Both the position numbers and the translations under genes were made by a program. Below, in pieces: positions 15,878-23,536 of a DNA stretch of 32,778 nt (position 1 is its first letter; each line of letters begins with the position of its first letter). The DNA is from Gammaproteobacteria bacterium. GTDB lineage: Bacteria > Pseudomonadota > Gammaproteobacteria > Steroidobacterales > Steroidobacteraceae. The stretch lies in the NCBI GenBank assembly GCA_004297335.1, contig SCUD01000185.1, positions 1-32,778 of the forward strand. Direction: 5' to 3'. Below the pieces are notes generated by a model, which was given only the letters and a program-made list of their open reading frames with translations, ran no database searches and was not told where the DNA came from.

Positions 15878-18123
15878 ACGGGTTCCTCGCAGCGAATCAC
15901 CACGGCTCCCGGCGACGTCCCCGGGCGCAGCTCGACTTCGCGCCGCACGTCACGATACCCGTTGCGCGTGCCGACGACGGTATAACGCCCCGGCAGCAGC
16001 TCGACCTCGCGCCCGCTGAAGGTTCCGAACTGCCCGACCCGCCAGATCACGACCTGGGTCAGCCCGTCGGATTCGAGCCGCAGGCGCAGCGGCGTCTCGG
16101 CCTGGGCGAGCATCCGCTCGAGCTCGGCGGCAGCGGCCGCCAGCCGCTGGCGGGGCTCCGCGGCGCGGGCGGCCGCGTCAAGCAGCGCGCGCGCGCCGGC
16201 ACGGGCCCGCGCATCCCACAACCGCTCCGGTGCGCCGGTCAGAGTGTCGATCCGATCCTGCAGTTCCGCGCGCGGCGTGGCGCGCGCGATGCCGTCCCGG
16301 GCGGCGGCCAGTCCCGGCTCGAGTGCCGCGGCTTCGCGCCAGGCCGCCAGCGCCTCGCCCCAGCGCTCGTCGCCCTCGGCAGCGGCGGCCCGCGCCGCGA
16401 GCAGCTCGAGTGCCGCCGCGCGCTGGCCCTGCTCGAGCCCGGCGAGAGCCTCCTGCGCCTCCACCGAGCCGGGTCGCAGTTCGAGCGCGCGTGAAAATGC
16501 CTCACGAGCCGACACACTGCGCCCCGCGGCCCGCTCCACCATGCCGCGCGCCATCGCTGCTGCATAGGCATCACCGGTCCGGCGCGCAGCGATGCGTTCG
16601 AGTCCAGCCTGGGCGCCGGGTACCGCCGGATCGGTCTCGAGTGCGCGCCGGAATCCCTGCAGAGCCGCCTCGAGTCGGCCGGCACGCTCGTCGTTCGCGG
16701 CCGCATCGGCGAGTGCGAGTGCGGCTTCCAGCCGGCGCGCGCGCTCGATGCCGGCACGCGCGGCAGCCTGCTCCGGCTCGATGGCGAGCGCGAGTTCGTA
16801 GGCCTCGCGGCCCTCCGCCGTGCGGCCGGCGCGCAGCGCCTCGGCACCACGCGTGAGCTGACGCTGCAGCACGGCAGGCCGCTCCTGCTCGACGCTTGCG
16901 AGCCGGGAATTGCCCTCCTGCCAGGCTGCGGTCGCCCCGACGTAATCGCCGGTGTCGAAACGGTGCGTGGCCTCTTCACCCGCGGCCCGCGCCGCAGCGA
17001 AGGACTCCGTCGCCCAGCGCGCAGCCTGGCGCGCATCCTGCGCGGCGAACGCGCCCTGGAAATCATCCCTGGCCGCAATCGCCGCGGCGCGCGCCGCCGC
17101 CTGCTCCCCGGCCAGCTCGGCGCGCCGCTGTTGCTGCCCGGCCTGCGCCGCAGCCTCGGCCCTGGCCTGTTCCGCGAGGCCCGCGTTGCGCTCGGCGGTC
17201 CAGCGCGGCAAGCCGACGAATACGGCAGCGAGGGCCGCAACGGCGGTGGCCGCGACGGCCAGCCAGCGCCAGCGCCCGGAGGCGCGCTGCGCCGGCTGTG
17301 GACTCGCGGTGATTGCGGCGGCGGCTACCAGCCCGGCCGACTGGTCCTCCGCGCGCGCGGCGGTGAGCACGCCGCGAACCTGATCCAGCGAGTGCGGCCG
17401 CTCGGCCGGGGACTTGGCGAGCAGACGCAAGGCCAGTTCACGCACCCGCACCGGCGTGTGCGCGAGCGGCAGCAATGGTGGCACGGGTTCGTAGAGCACC
17501 CGCTCCCGGGTGACCTCGGGATAGTACGGGGGATGCCCGGCGATCAGTTCATAGAGCAGCGCTCCGAACGCGTAGAAATCATCCGCGGGCTCGGCCGGCT
17601 CACCACGCAGCTGCTGCGGGCTCGAATTGTAGGGCGAGCCGCCCCCGGCGGCAGGCGCGCCGGTCGCCGTCGCCAGGCCGAAATCCGCGAGCCGCGCGCG
17701 GCCATCCGCACCGAGCAGCACGTTGCTGCACTTCAGGTCCCGGTGCACGAGGCCGGCCGCATGCACGGCTGCAAGGGCCACGACGACGTCCTCGATCGGA
17801 CCGGCCCAGCTCTCGAAGGGGCGCCCGCGGAACTGCCCGAGATCGCCGCCATCCAGATAGTCCATGACCAGCAGCGCGCGGCCATCGAGTTCGACGAGCT
17901 CGTGCAGTGCGACGATCTGTTCCGCTGGCAGTGACTGCTGGCGCGCGAGCTGCGCGGCGAGGACGGTCCGCAGAGGCCCCGGGGCCGCCAGTACCTTGAG
18001 GGCGACGGGAGCACCACGGTTGCGGTCACGGGCCAGCCAGACCTCTGCGGTCCCGCCACGACCCAGCCGGCGCAACAAAACGAACCGGTCACCGAGCTCG
18101 AGCCCGGGCGTCAGTTCATTCAT
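15874..18123 (-). CDS. Transmembrane Ser/Thr protein kinase with periplasmic TPR and PEGA-like domains
   Basis: The product from ATG 18123 has 749 residues. The cytoplasmic kinase domain (about 9-255) is complete: glycine loop GRGGTAEV (21-28), Lys43, catalytic HRDLKCSN (Asp129, Lys131, Asn134) and DFG (147-149). A membrane helix follows at about 285-305. An Ala/Arg-rich coiled stretch leads to tetratricopeptide-like repeats (about 425-640, such as ALQGFRRALETDPAVPGAQAGL), and the tail (about 685-745) is PEGA-like: GTFSGREVELLPGRYTVVG then YRDVRREVEL. This is a receptor-kinase layout, sensing outside and phosphorylating inside. The FHA protein downstream is a plausible target. A further in-frame extension to 18219 overlaps the upstream gene and lacks a kinase-family counterpart. 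No phosphatase gene is nearby. Confidence 0.9.
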   Translation of the reverse strand: MNELTPGLELGDRFVLLRRLGRGGTAEVWLARDRNRGAPVALKVLAAPGPLRTVLAAQLARQQSLPAEQIVALHELVELDGRALLVMDYLDGGDLGQFRGRPFESWAGPIEDVVVALAAVHAAGLVHRDLKCSNVLLGADGRARLADFGLATATGAPAAGGGSPYNSSPQQLRGEPAEPADDFYAFGALLYELIAGHPPYYPEVTRERVLYEPVPPLLPLAHTPVRVRELALRLLAKSPAERPHSLDQVRGVLTAARAEDQSAGLVAAAAITASPQPAQRASGRWRWLAVAATAVAALAAVFVGLPRWTAERNAGLAEQARAEAAAQAGQQQRRAELAGEQAAARAAAIAARDDFQGAFAAQDARQAARWATESFAAARAAGEEATHRFDTGDYVGATAAWQEGNSRLASVEQERPAVLQRQLTRGAEALRAGRTAEGREAYELALAIEPEQAAARAGIERARRLEAALALADAAANDERAGRLEAALQGFRRALETDPAVPGAQAGLERIAARRTGDAYAAAMARGMVERAAGRSVSAREAFSRALELRPGSVEAQEALAGLEQGQRAAALELLAARAAAAEGDERWGEALAAWREAAALEPGLAAARDGIARATPRAELQDRIDTLTGAPERLWDARARAGARALLDAAARAAEPRQRLAAAAAELERMLAQAETPLRLRLESDGLTQVVIWRVGQFGTFSGREVELLPGRYTVVGTRNGYRDVRREVELRPGTSPGAVVIRCEEPV

Positions 18124-18131
18124 CCGGTCGG

Positions 18132-19382
18132 TCAGCCCGCGTCTGCCGGGCCCGCCGCGGCGGCGGACGGCACGAGGCCGGTCTCCTCGCGGTAGAGCTC
18201 GTGCAACAGGCGGCGCCACTCCGCGTACTGTTCCTCGGCAGTGCCGGTCAGCCGCAGCGCCCGCCCCTCGACCTCGACCACGAGTGGCGCCGCGGCAGCG
18301 TCGAATCCACTGGAGATCTCCTTGATGGATTCGGTATGGATCTTGGCTTCCTCGCGCTTGCGCATGCCGCTGACCACGGCCGCGACACCACCGGCCGCGG
18401 CACCGTAGCGCGCGGCGCTCGTCGCCCGGGAACAGGTGTCGCTGCTGCAGCTGTCGGGCACCAGCACGGCCGCGAGCACTGCGGCCGCTCCGAGCCCGAT
18501 GCGGCTCCGGGCCTGGCCCTTCAGTTTCTCCTCGGCCACGATCTCGTCATAGGTATAGCGCCGCCAGTCCAGGTACGGCGGCGCGATCTTCTCGGCGAAC
18601 GAGGCGTAGTGCTCACTGACCGCATCCACCATGCCGTAGTCCCGCTCGCGGATCTGCGTGATCCGCGCCAGCAGCGGGTCGTCCTCGGCGGGCATCCGCA
18701 GCACGCGGTAGCGGCCGCTGCGCGAATCCTGCTCGAGGTACTGGCTGTAGGCGACCGGGGCGAAATCGGCCGCGAAGCGCAGGCTCGCGACGCGCCGCAC
18801 ATCGGCGAGTTCGGTGCCCGTCAGGCGATTGCGTGCCGCGAGCAGGTCCTCCGCCACGGCGACATGGACGTTCTCGAACGGATCGCGGCCCGAGCTCTGG
18901 TCCTGGCGATAGGTGCGCGTGTCGGCGCTGCCCTGGTATTCGCGATTCTCGATCCAGACCCGGCCGGTCGCATCGACCGCGGTCACGGCGATGCGCAGCT
19001 CCGTACCGGTCGATTCCAGGATGCGGCCATCCACGGTGACATCGAAGGAATTCACGGAAGCCGGCACGACCCGCACGGCACCCCAGTGGCCAGTGCCCTC
19101 GAGGACCCCGCGCAGGTGGCTCGGCAGGAAGCGTGCCTCGGCACGGCGGATCTCGGGAAAGAGGCGCAGCTTCGCACCAGCCTCCGGGTTCTCGACCACC
19201 TCCGGCGGAATACCGGGATCGAAGAGATGGAGCCCGACGTCGAGCAACTGCAGCGACGGGACGCTGGCCGTGGCCTGCGTTGCCTGCAGCTGCGGCAAGG
19301 GACGCGTTTCCTGGACCACGCAGCCGCTGGCGACCGCGAACACGGCTGGAAGCAGAAGGCGCCAGAAACGAGGTTGCATCAT
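18132..19382 (-). CDS. Predicted lipoprotein, second gene of the block
   Basis: The product, about 416 residues, has a lipoprotein signal MMQPRFWRLLLPAVFAVASGC with modified Cys21. Two adjacent ATGs (19382 and 19379) and a GTG at 19403 are possible starts; the first ATG gives a normal signal peptide. The mature part begins with a segment like the start of other outer-membrane lipoproteins (SLQLLDVGLHLFDPGIP). A central region has TELRIAVTAVDATGRVWIENREYQG, and two glycine/alanine-rich stretches (SRIGLGAAAVLAAVLVP and AARYGAAAGGVAAVVSGM) could insert in a membrane. The C terminus has VVEVEGRALRLTGTAEEQYAEWRRLL. I do not recognise a family. The stop is eight bases before the kinase start. Confidence 0.78.
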   Translation of the reverse strand: MMQPRFWRLLLPAVFAVASGCVVQETRPLPQLQATQATASVPSLQLLDVGLHLFDPGIPPEVVENPEAGAKLRLFPEIRRAEARFLPSHLRGVLEGTGHWGAVRVVPASVNSFDVTVDGRILESTGTELRIAVTAVDATGRVWIENREYQGSADTRTYRQDQSSGRDPFENVHVAVAEDLLAARNRLTGTELADVRRVASLRFAADFAPVAYSQYLEQDSRSGRYRVLRMPAEDDPLLARITQIRERDYGMVDAVSEHYASFAEKIAPPYLDWRRYTYDEIVAEEKLKGQARSRIGLGAAAVLAAVLVPDSCSSDTCSRATSAARYGAAAGGVAAVVSGMRKREEAKIHTESIKEISSGFDAAAAPLVVEVEGRALRLTGTAEEQYAEWRRLLHELYREETGLVPSAAAAGPADAG

Positions 19383-19407
19383 GTGGGCGGGCCCGCTGCG
19401 CACTGAC

Positions 19408-20244
19408 TCAGTTCCCGCGCTTGTAGCGCCGGTATTCTTCCCAGAGCGCGGCGCGCAGTTCCGGGTCGGTTTCCTTCATCGCCGCCTCGCGGATCTGCCG
19501 GGCGACGATGTCATCGTCGCGCCCGTCCGGAACGTCGCCGGGAATCTCGCGCGGCCCCGAGCCCGTGGTGCCCCCGGCGCCGGTGCCGCCGCCCTGGCCG
19601 GGGACCTGCTCCTTGCCCTCGCCCGCCTCTGCGCCCTCACCCGTCGTCGTCCCCTCGCCGGCCTCTGCGCCTTCGCCCGTTGCTGTGCCTTCGCCGACCG
19701 ACTCGAGACCGCCCTCGGCGCGGGCATCCGCGGTCGCCGTGCCGCCATCGCGGCCCTCGTCGTCGCCAGGCGCCCCGCCAGCCGATGCCGAACCCTCTGC
19801 CGCAGCCCGCTCCGCGCGTTCGCGGGCTACTGCCTCGTGGGCGCTGCGGACGGCTGCATCAAAGGTGCCAAAGGTCTCGTCGAGCCGGCGATCGATCGCG
19901 GCCCGCCGGTCCTCACCCTCCGGCCCCGGTACCGCGGGCCCGCTGCCGGCGGCGCCGCCAGCATCTTCGGACTTTTCGCTGGCTGAGCCGTCGCTTGCTG
20001 AGTCGCCGCTGGCCTGGCTGCCTTCCTCGCCCGGCATCGGCAGGGCCGCGCTGCCGCCGGATTGCTCGCCGGCCGTCGGAAAACTCGAGGGAGAACCGCC
20101 GCCGGAGCTGCCCGGGGGCGTGCTGCTGCCGCCAGCCGGGGCGCCGCCAGAGCGTGTGTTGGCCGTCTGCGTCAGGCAGCCAGCCACGGATGCCAGCACC
20201 GTTGCCAGGATCAGCCCACGCAAGATCGGTACACGTCCCACCAT
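19408..20244 (-). CDS. Low-complexity lipoprotein with a structured C-terminal tail
   Basis: ATG 20244 is chosen over the in-frame GTG at 20250 because AGGGG sits at a proper distance from it. The 278-residue product has a lipoprotein signal ending VLASVAGC (Cys23). Residues about 24-230 are Gly/Ser/Ala/Glu/Thr-rich and likely disordered, with a coiled section (DRRLDETFGTFDAAVRSAHEAV) in the middle. The last 45 residues change character sharply: IPGDVPDGRDDDIVARQIREA, then AMKETDPELRAALWEEYRRYK. That tail is probably the functional binding part, held away from the membrane by the flexible arm. The gene precedes the lipoprotein/kinase genes by 25 bases. Upstream an 84-base gap separates it from another lipoprotein. 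Confidence 0.78.
   Translation of the reverse strand: MVGRVPILRGLILATVLASVAGCLTQTANTRSGGAPAGGSSTPPGSSGGGSPSSFPTAGEQSGGSAALPMPGEEGSQASGDSASDGSASEKSEDAGGAAGSGPAVPGPEGEDRRAAIDRRLDETFGTFDAAVRSAHEAVARERAERAAAEGSASAGGAPGDDEGRDGGTATADARAEGGLESVGEGTATGEGAEAGEGTTTGEGAEAGEGKEQVPGQGGGTGAGGTTGSGPREIPGDVPDGRDDDIVARQIREAAMKETDPELRAALWEEYRRYKRGN
19613..19684 (-). repeat. In-frame 36-bp tandem repeat in the low-complexity lipoprotein gene
   Basis: Two near-identical 36-base units encode TATGEGAEAGEG and TTTGEGAEAGEG back to back. A period divisible by three keeps the frame. Such units change in number by slippage. Boundaries are approximate. Confidence 0.6.
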
Positions 20245-20328
20245 AACCACCCCTGCCGGCGACGGCGCGTCAGAGCACCACCGGAATGCCAGGACCCTGC
20301 CCCTTGGAGCAAGCCGCGGCCGTTTGGT

Positions 20329-21009
20329 TCACCGCCCGGGCAGCACCGACGGGTCCTCGCCCTGCAGGAACGCGGTCAGCTGGCTCGCCAGGCGGTCACA
20401 AGCCGTGCCCTGCACCCTGGCAATGAAGGGCAGGGGCACCAGAATGCCGACCAGCGCGGAGGTTCCGGTCACGTTGGTGGACACCGAACCCGCGGTCTTC
20501 GCGGTATTGAGGTCCCAGACCACGGCCTCGTAGTCGGATTCCTTCTCCCACCAGCCGAAACCGAGGCAGCCACCGCCGGTCGGACCCACGCTGCAGGCGA
20601 TGCTCCCCCCGCTGTCCGTCTTGCGGGTCGCACCGTCGACCCAGATGATGTAGCGGATCCCGCTGTCGGCAACGCGCCGGGCGACCGCGTCTCGAGCCAG
20701 CAGCCGCGTCATGCCCTCCGGACGCTGGGGGGCGGTCGCCGGCTCGAGCCACGGGAACATCGAATCCACGAAGGCATCGTTCGACTGCACCTGGATTCCA
20801 GAGCGGGAAGCCATGCGGTCACCGACGCAGTCCATGAACCCGTCCTCGGTCGTAATGCCCTCGACCTGCGGCTTGGCGAGCAGCACGACCGCCTCGTTGG
20901 CGGCAATCGCGGTATCCATCCGGCGACTCTCCTCGAGTCGCGCGGTCATGCATGCGGAGAGCACGAGTGGCACGGTGAGGGCGCAGAGAAGATGGCGAGT
21001 GCACGGCAT
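20329..21009 (-). CDS. Predicted lipoprotein upstream of the block
   Basis: The 226-residue product starts at ATG 21009, preceded by GGAGAGG. It has a lipoprotein signal MPCTRHLLCALTVPLVLSAC (Cys20). The mature part has DTAIAANEAVVLLAKPQ, a central GIRYIIWVDGATRKTDSGG, a glycine-rich GPTGGGCLGFGWWEKESDYE and a C-terminal PFIARVQGTACDRLASQL. The beta-strand order and the paired cysteines suggest a secreted, disulfide-containing fold; no family name is recognised. It reads the same way as the block, 84 bases ahead of it, and a good -10 box stands upstream, so it may be the first gene of the operon or a separate unit. Confidence 0.8.
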   Translation of the reverse strand: MPCTRHLLCALTVPLVLSACMTARLEESRRMDTAIAANEAVVLLAKPQVEGITTEDGFMDCVGDRMASRSGIQVQSNDAFVDSMFPWLEPATAPQRPEGMTRLLARDAVARRVADSGIRYIIWVDGATRKTDSGGSIACSVGPTGGGCLGFGWWEKESDYEAVVWDLNTAKTAGSVSTNVTGTSALVGILVPLPFIARVQGTACDRLASQLTAFLQGEDPSVLPGR

Positions 21010-21042
21010 GAGGCCTCTCCTTGGCGTGCAGTGGATGGCCCG

Positions 21043-21048
21043 AGTATA
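21043..21048 (-). promoter_or_regulatory. Possible -10 box ahead of the lipoprotein gene and perhaps the whole block
   Basis: TATACT on the minus strand at 21048-21043 would start transcription near 21036, leaving a short leader with the GGAGAGG ribosome site. The -35 position holds only a weak match (CTTTCG). No better promoter was seen in the 84-base gap at 20245-20328, so this could drive the full set of eleven genes. Confidence 0.4.
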
Positions 21049-21071
21049 CGCCGGACCGGGGCTCGCGAAAG

Positions 21072-22337
21072 CTACCGCTGCGCCGCCTCCAGCGGATCCA
21101 GTCGCGGCAGCGGAAAGCGATCCGTCGCCTGCAGCTGTGGGAACCAGCGAAGCCAGAGACCGGCGATCGCGACGCTGGCCAGGCCGCCGACGACGACCGC
21201 CGGCTTGAGGCCCCACCAGGCCGCGGTCACCCCCGACTCGAACTCACCGAGCTCGTTCGAGGCACCGATGAACACCGCGCTGACCGCGCTGACCCGGCCA
21301 CGGATCGAATCGGGAGTCTCGAGCTGCACGAGCACGTGGCGGATGTAGACACTGACCATGTCCGCGCCACCGAGCACGACCAGTGCCGCAAGCGACAGCA
21401 GCAGGTTTTCCGAGATGCCGAAGACGACAGTGGCGATCCCGAACAGCGCAACTCCGGCCAGCATCAGCGGGCCGACCCGTCGCGTGATCGGTTTCCAGGC
21501 CAGCAGCAGCGCGACGGCCGCCGCACCCGCACCCGGCGCCGCCCGCAGCCAGCCGAGCCCGGCCGGGCCCACCTCGAGCACGTCACTCGCGTAGGCCGGC
21601 AGCAGCGCCGTCGCGCCGCCGAACAGCACGGCGAACAGGTCAAGCGAGATGGCCCCCAGGATGAGTTTGCGGCGGAACACGAAACGCAGGCCCTCGAGCA
21701 GCGTGTGCCAGCTGTCCGGTTCCAGCTGCGGGGCCGGCGCGGGCGCGCGGACCCCGCGCATCAGCAATGCGCCGCTGGCCGTCAGTACGGCGACCGTGCC
21801 GTAGACGACCTCCGGCCCGAGCAGGTAGACCAGGCCGCCGAGCGCAGGCCCGGCGACCGTGGAAATCTGCCAGGTACTCGAATTGACTGCGACCGCGCGG
21901 CTGAAGAGCTCCGGCGGCACGAGGTTCGGCAACAGCGCCTGCGCGGCCGGCATCGCGAATGCGCGGGCCACGCCGAACAGCACCATGATCGCAAACACCG
22001 GCCAGGTGCGGGTGCTGCCGGACAGCGTGAAGGCGAGCAGCAGCAGCACGCAGACGCAGCCGAGGCTGTAGCAGGCCGAAAGCACCAGCGCGCGATTGCG
22101 CCGGTCCGCCAGCTGGCCGGCCGGCAGAATCAGCAGGATGAAGGGCAGGAACTGGGACAGGCCGATCAGTCCGAGATCGAGCGGATCGCGGGTGATCTCG
22201 TAGATCTGCCAGCCTACCGCGACGGTCTGCATCTGCACCGCCACGGTAACGATCAGGCGCGCAGTCAGGAAACGCACGAAACCCGGGTGGGCACGCAGCG
22301 CCCGCCGCCGCGGCGATGCACCCGGGGGTGGACTCAC
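21072..22337 (-). CDS. MFS transporter, EntS-like
   Basis: The 421-residue product is a major facilitator with about twelve membrane helices. Segment VGWQIYEITRDPLDLGLIGLS is followed by the loop PAGQLADRRNRALVL (helix 2-3 motif of drug exporters) and by GVARAFAMPAAQALLPNLVP, typical of the MFS_3 group that includes the enterobactin exporter EntS and multidrug exporters. The C-terminal half carries RGRVSAVSAVFIGASNELGEFESG, also typical of that group. The start GTG at 22337 lies ten bases after the asd stop, so it may be made from the asd promoter; it has no clear ribosome site. Substrate unknown. Confidence 0.87.
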   Translation of the reverse strand: MSPPPGASPRRRALRAHPGFVRFLTARLIVTVAVQMQTVAVGWQIYEITRDPLDLGLIGLSQFLPFILLILPAGQLADRRNRALVLSACYSLGCVCVLLLLAFTLSGSTRTWPVFAIMVLFGVARAFAMPAAQALLPNLVPPELFSRAVAVNSSTWQISTVAGPALGGLVYLLGPEVVYGTVAVLTASGALLMRGVRAPAPAPQLEPDSWHTLLEGLRFVFRRKLILGAISLDLFAVLFGGATALLPAYASDVLEVGPAGLGWLRAAPGAGAAAVALLLAWKPITRRVGPLMLAGVALFGIATVVFGISENLLLSLAALVVLGGADMVSVYIRHVLVQLETPDSIRGRVSAVSAVFIGASNELGEFESGVTAAWWGLKPAVVVGGLASVAIAGLWLRWFPQLQATDRFPLPRLDPLEAAQR

Positions 22338-22347
22338 GCAGTGCGGC

Positions 22348-23463
22348 TCAGCGGCGGTCGACCAGCAGCCGCAGCATGCGGCGCAACGGCTCGGCCGCGC
22401 CCCACAGCAGCTGGTCCCCGACCGTGAACGCCGTCAGGTACTCGTGGCCCATCGCCAGGTGGCGGACGCGCCCGACCGCGATGTCGAGGCGGCCGGTAAC
22501 GGTGGCGGGGGTCAGTTGCGCGAGGCTGGCCTCGCGCTCATTCGGCACCAGGCGCATCCAGCGGTGCGCACCGGCCAGCAGTCCTTCGACCTCGGCGATC
22601 GTCACCGCGCGAGTGAGCTTCATCGTCACGGCCTGGCTGTGGCAGCGCATCGCGCCGATGCGCACGCACAGTCCATCGATCGGAATCGGCGCCGCGCCGG
22701 TACCCAGGATCTTGTTGCCTTCGGCGCCGGCCTTGTGTTCCTCGCGACTCTGGCCGTTGCCGAGATCACGATCGATCCAGGGCAGCAGGCTGCCGGCGAG
22801 CGGATATCCGAACTGCGCGGTCGCCAGCGCCCCGTTCGAGAATGCGGCGGTCGCGGCCCGGTCGATATCGAGGATCGCGCTCGCCGGATCGGCGAGCAGC
22901 CCGGCAGCGGCACCATGCAGCTGGCCCATCTGCACCAGCAGCTCGCGCATGTGCTGGGCCCCGGCGCCGGAGGCCGCCTGGTAGGTCATCGAGGTCATCC
23001 ACTCGACGAGACCGGCGCGGAACAGCGCGCCAAAAGCCATCAGCATCAGGCTCACGGTGCAGTTGCCGCCGATCCAGTCGCGCAGACCGGCGGCGAGCCC
23101 GGCCTCGATGACCGGGCGGTTCACCGGATCGAGGATGATGACTGCATCATCGTGCATCCGCAGCGTCGAGGCCGCATCGATCCAGTGGCCACTCCAGCCG
23201 GCCGCGCGCAGGCGCGGGTGCATGGCCTGCGTGTAGTCACCGCCCTGGCAGGAGATCAGCACTTCGCAGGCGGCGAGTGCCCGCAGGTCTTTGGCATCAC
23301 CGACCGGCGGGCAGCTCCGGCCGACCGCTGGTGCCGGCGCCCCGGCCTGCGAGGTCGAGAAGAAGCACGGCTCGATGAGCGCGAAGTCGTCCTCCGCCCG
23401 CATCCGCTCCACGAGCACGGAGCCCACCATGCCGCGCCAGCCGATCAGACCCACCTTCAGCAT
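22348..23463 (-). CDS. asd: Aspartate-semialdehyde dehydrogenase
   Basis: Asd reduces aspartyl phosphate to aspartate semialdehyde with NADPH, at the branch point to lysine, diaminopimelate, threonine and methionine. The 371-residue product matches the E. coli enzyme from end to end. It has the NADP-binding start [14 protein letters not shown] (4-17), [20 protein letters not shown], the nucleophile Cys135 in GGNCTVSLM, the conserved [11 protein letters not shown], and the catalytic-site His275 in [12 protein letters not shown]. The C terminus [20 protein letters not shown] is also that of the gammaproteobacterial subtype. Start ATG 23463 gives the exact family N terminus. It has its own promoter and leads an MFS gene. 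Confidence 0.97.
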   Translation of the reverse strand: MLKVGLIGWRGMVGSVLVERMRAEDDFALIEPCFFSTSQAGAPAPAVGRSCPPVGDAKDLRALAACEVLISCQGGDYTQAMHPRLRAAGWSGHWIDAASTLRMHDDAVIILDPVNRPVIEAGLAAGLRDWIGGNCTVSLMLMAFGALFRAGLVEWMTSMTYQAASGAGAQHMRELLVQMGQLHGAAAGLLADPASAILDIDRAATAAFSNGALATAQFGYPLAGSLLPWIDRDLGNGQSREEHKAGAEGNKILGTGAAPIPIDGLCVRIGAMRCHSQAVTMKLTRAVTIAEVEGLLAGAHRWMRLVPNEREASLAQLTPATVTGRLDIAVGRVRHLAMGHEYLTAFTVGDQLLWGAAEPLRRMLRLLVDRR

Positions 23464-23529
23464 CGCCCGGTCCCACCTGTTTGTTGCAGTGCAAACGATG
23501 AACTATAGCGGGACCGGGCGAGGATGCAA
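23464..23529 (-). promoter_or_regulatory. asd promoter with an 11-bp inverted repeat
   Basis: On the minus strand, -35 TTGCAT (23529-23524) and -10 TATAGT (23507-23502) are 16 bases apart, giving a start near 23495 and a leader of about 32 bases. CGCCCGGTCCC (23464-23474) and GGGACCGGGCG (23510-23520) are perfect inverted copies, one next to the start codon and one inside the promoter spacer. TTGCAGTGCAA, a perfect palindrome with a one-base centre, sits between them at 23484-23494. The promoter call is reasonable; operator roles are inference. Confidence 0.5.
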
Positions 23530-23536
23530 TTCCGGG

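Noticed and set aside
8239-20244. A type VI secretion system.
   Set aside because: Kinase, FHA and SUMF1 parts are reminiscent, but no TssB/C, TssM, ClpV, Hcp or VgrG gene is present.
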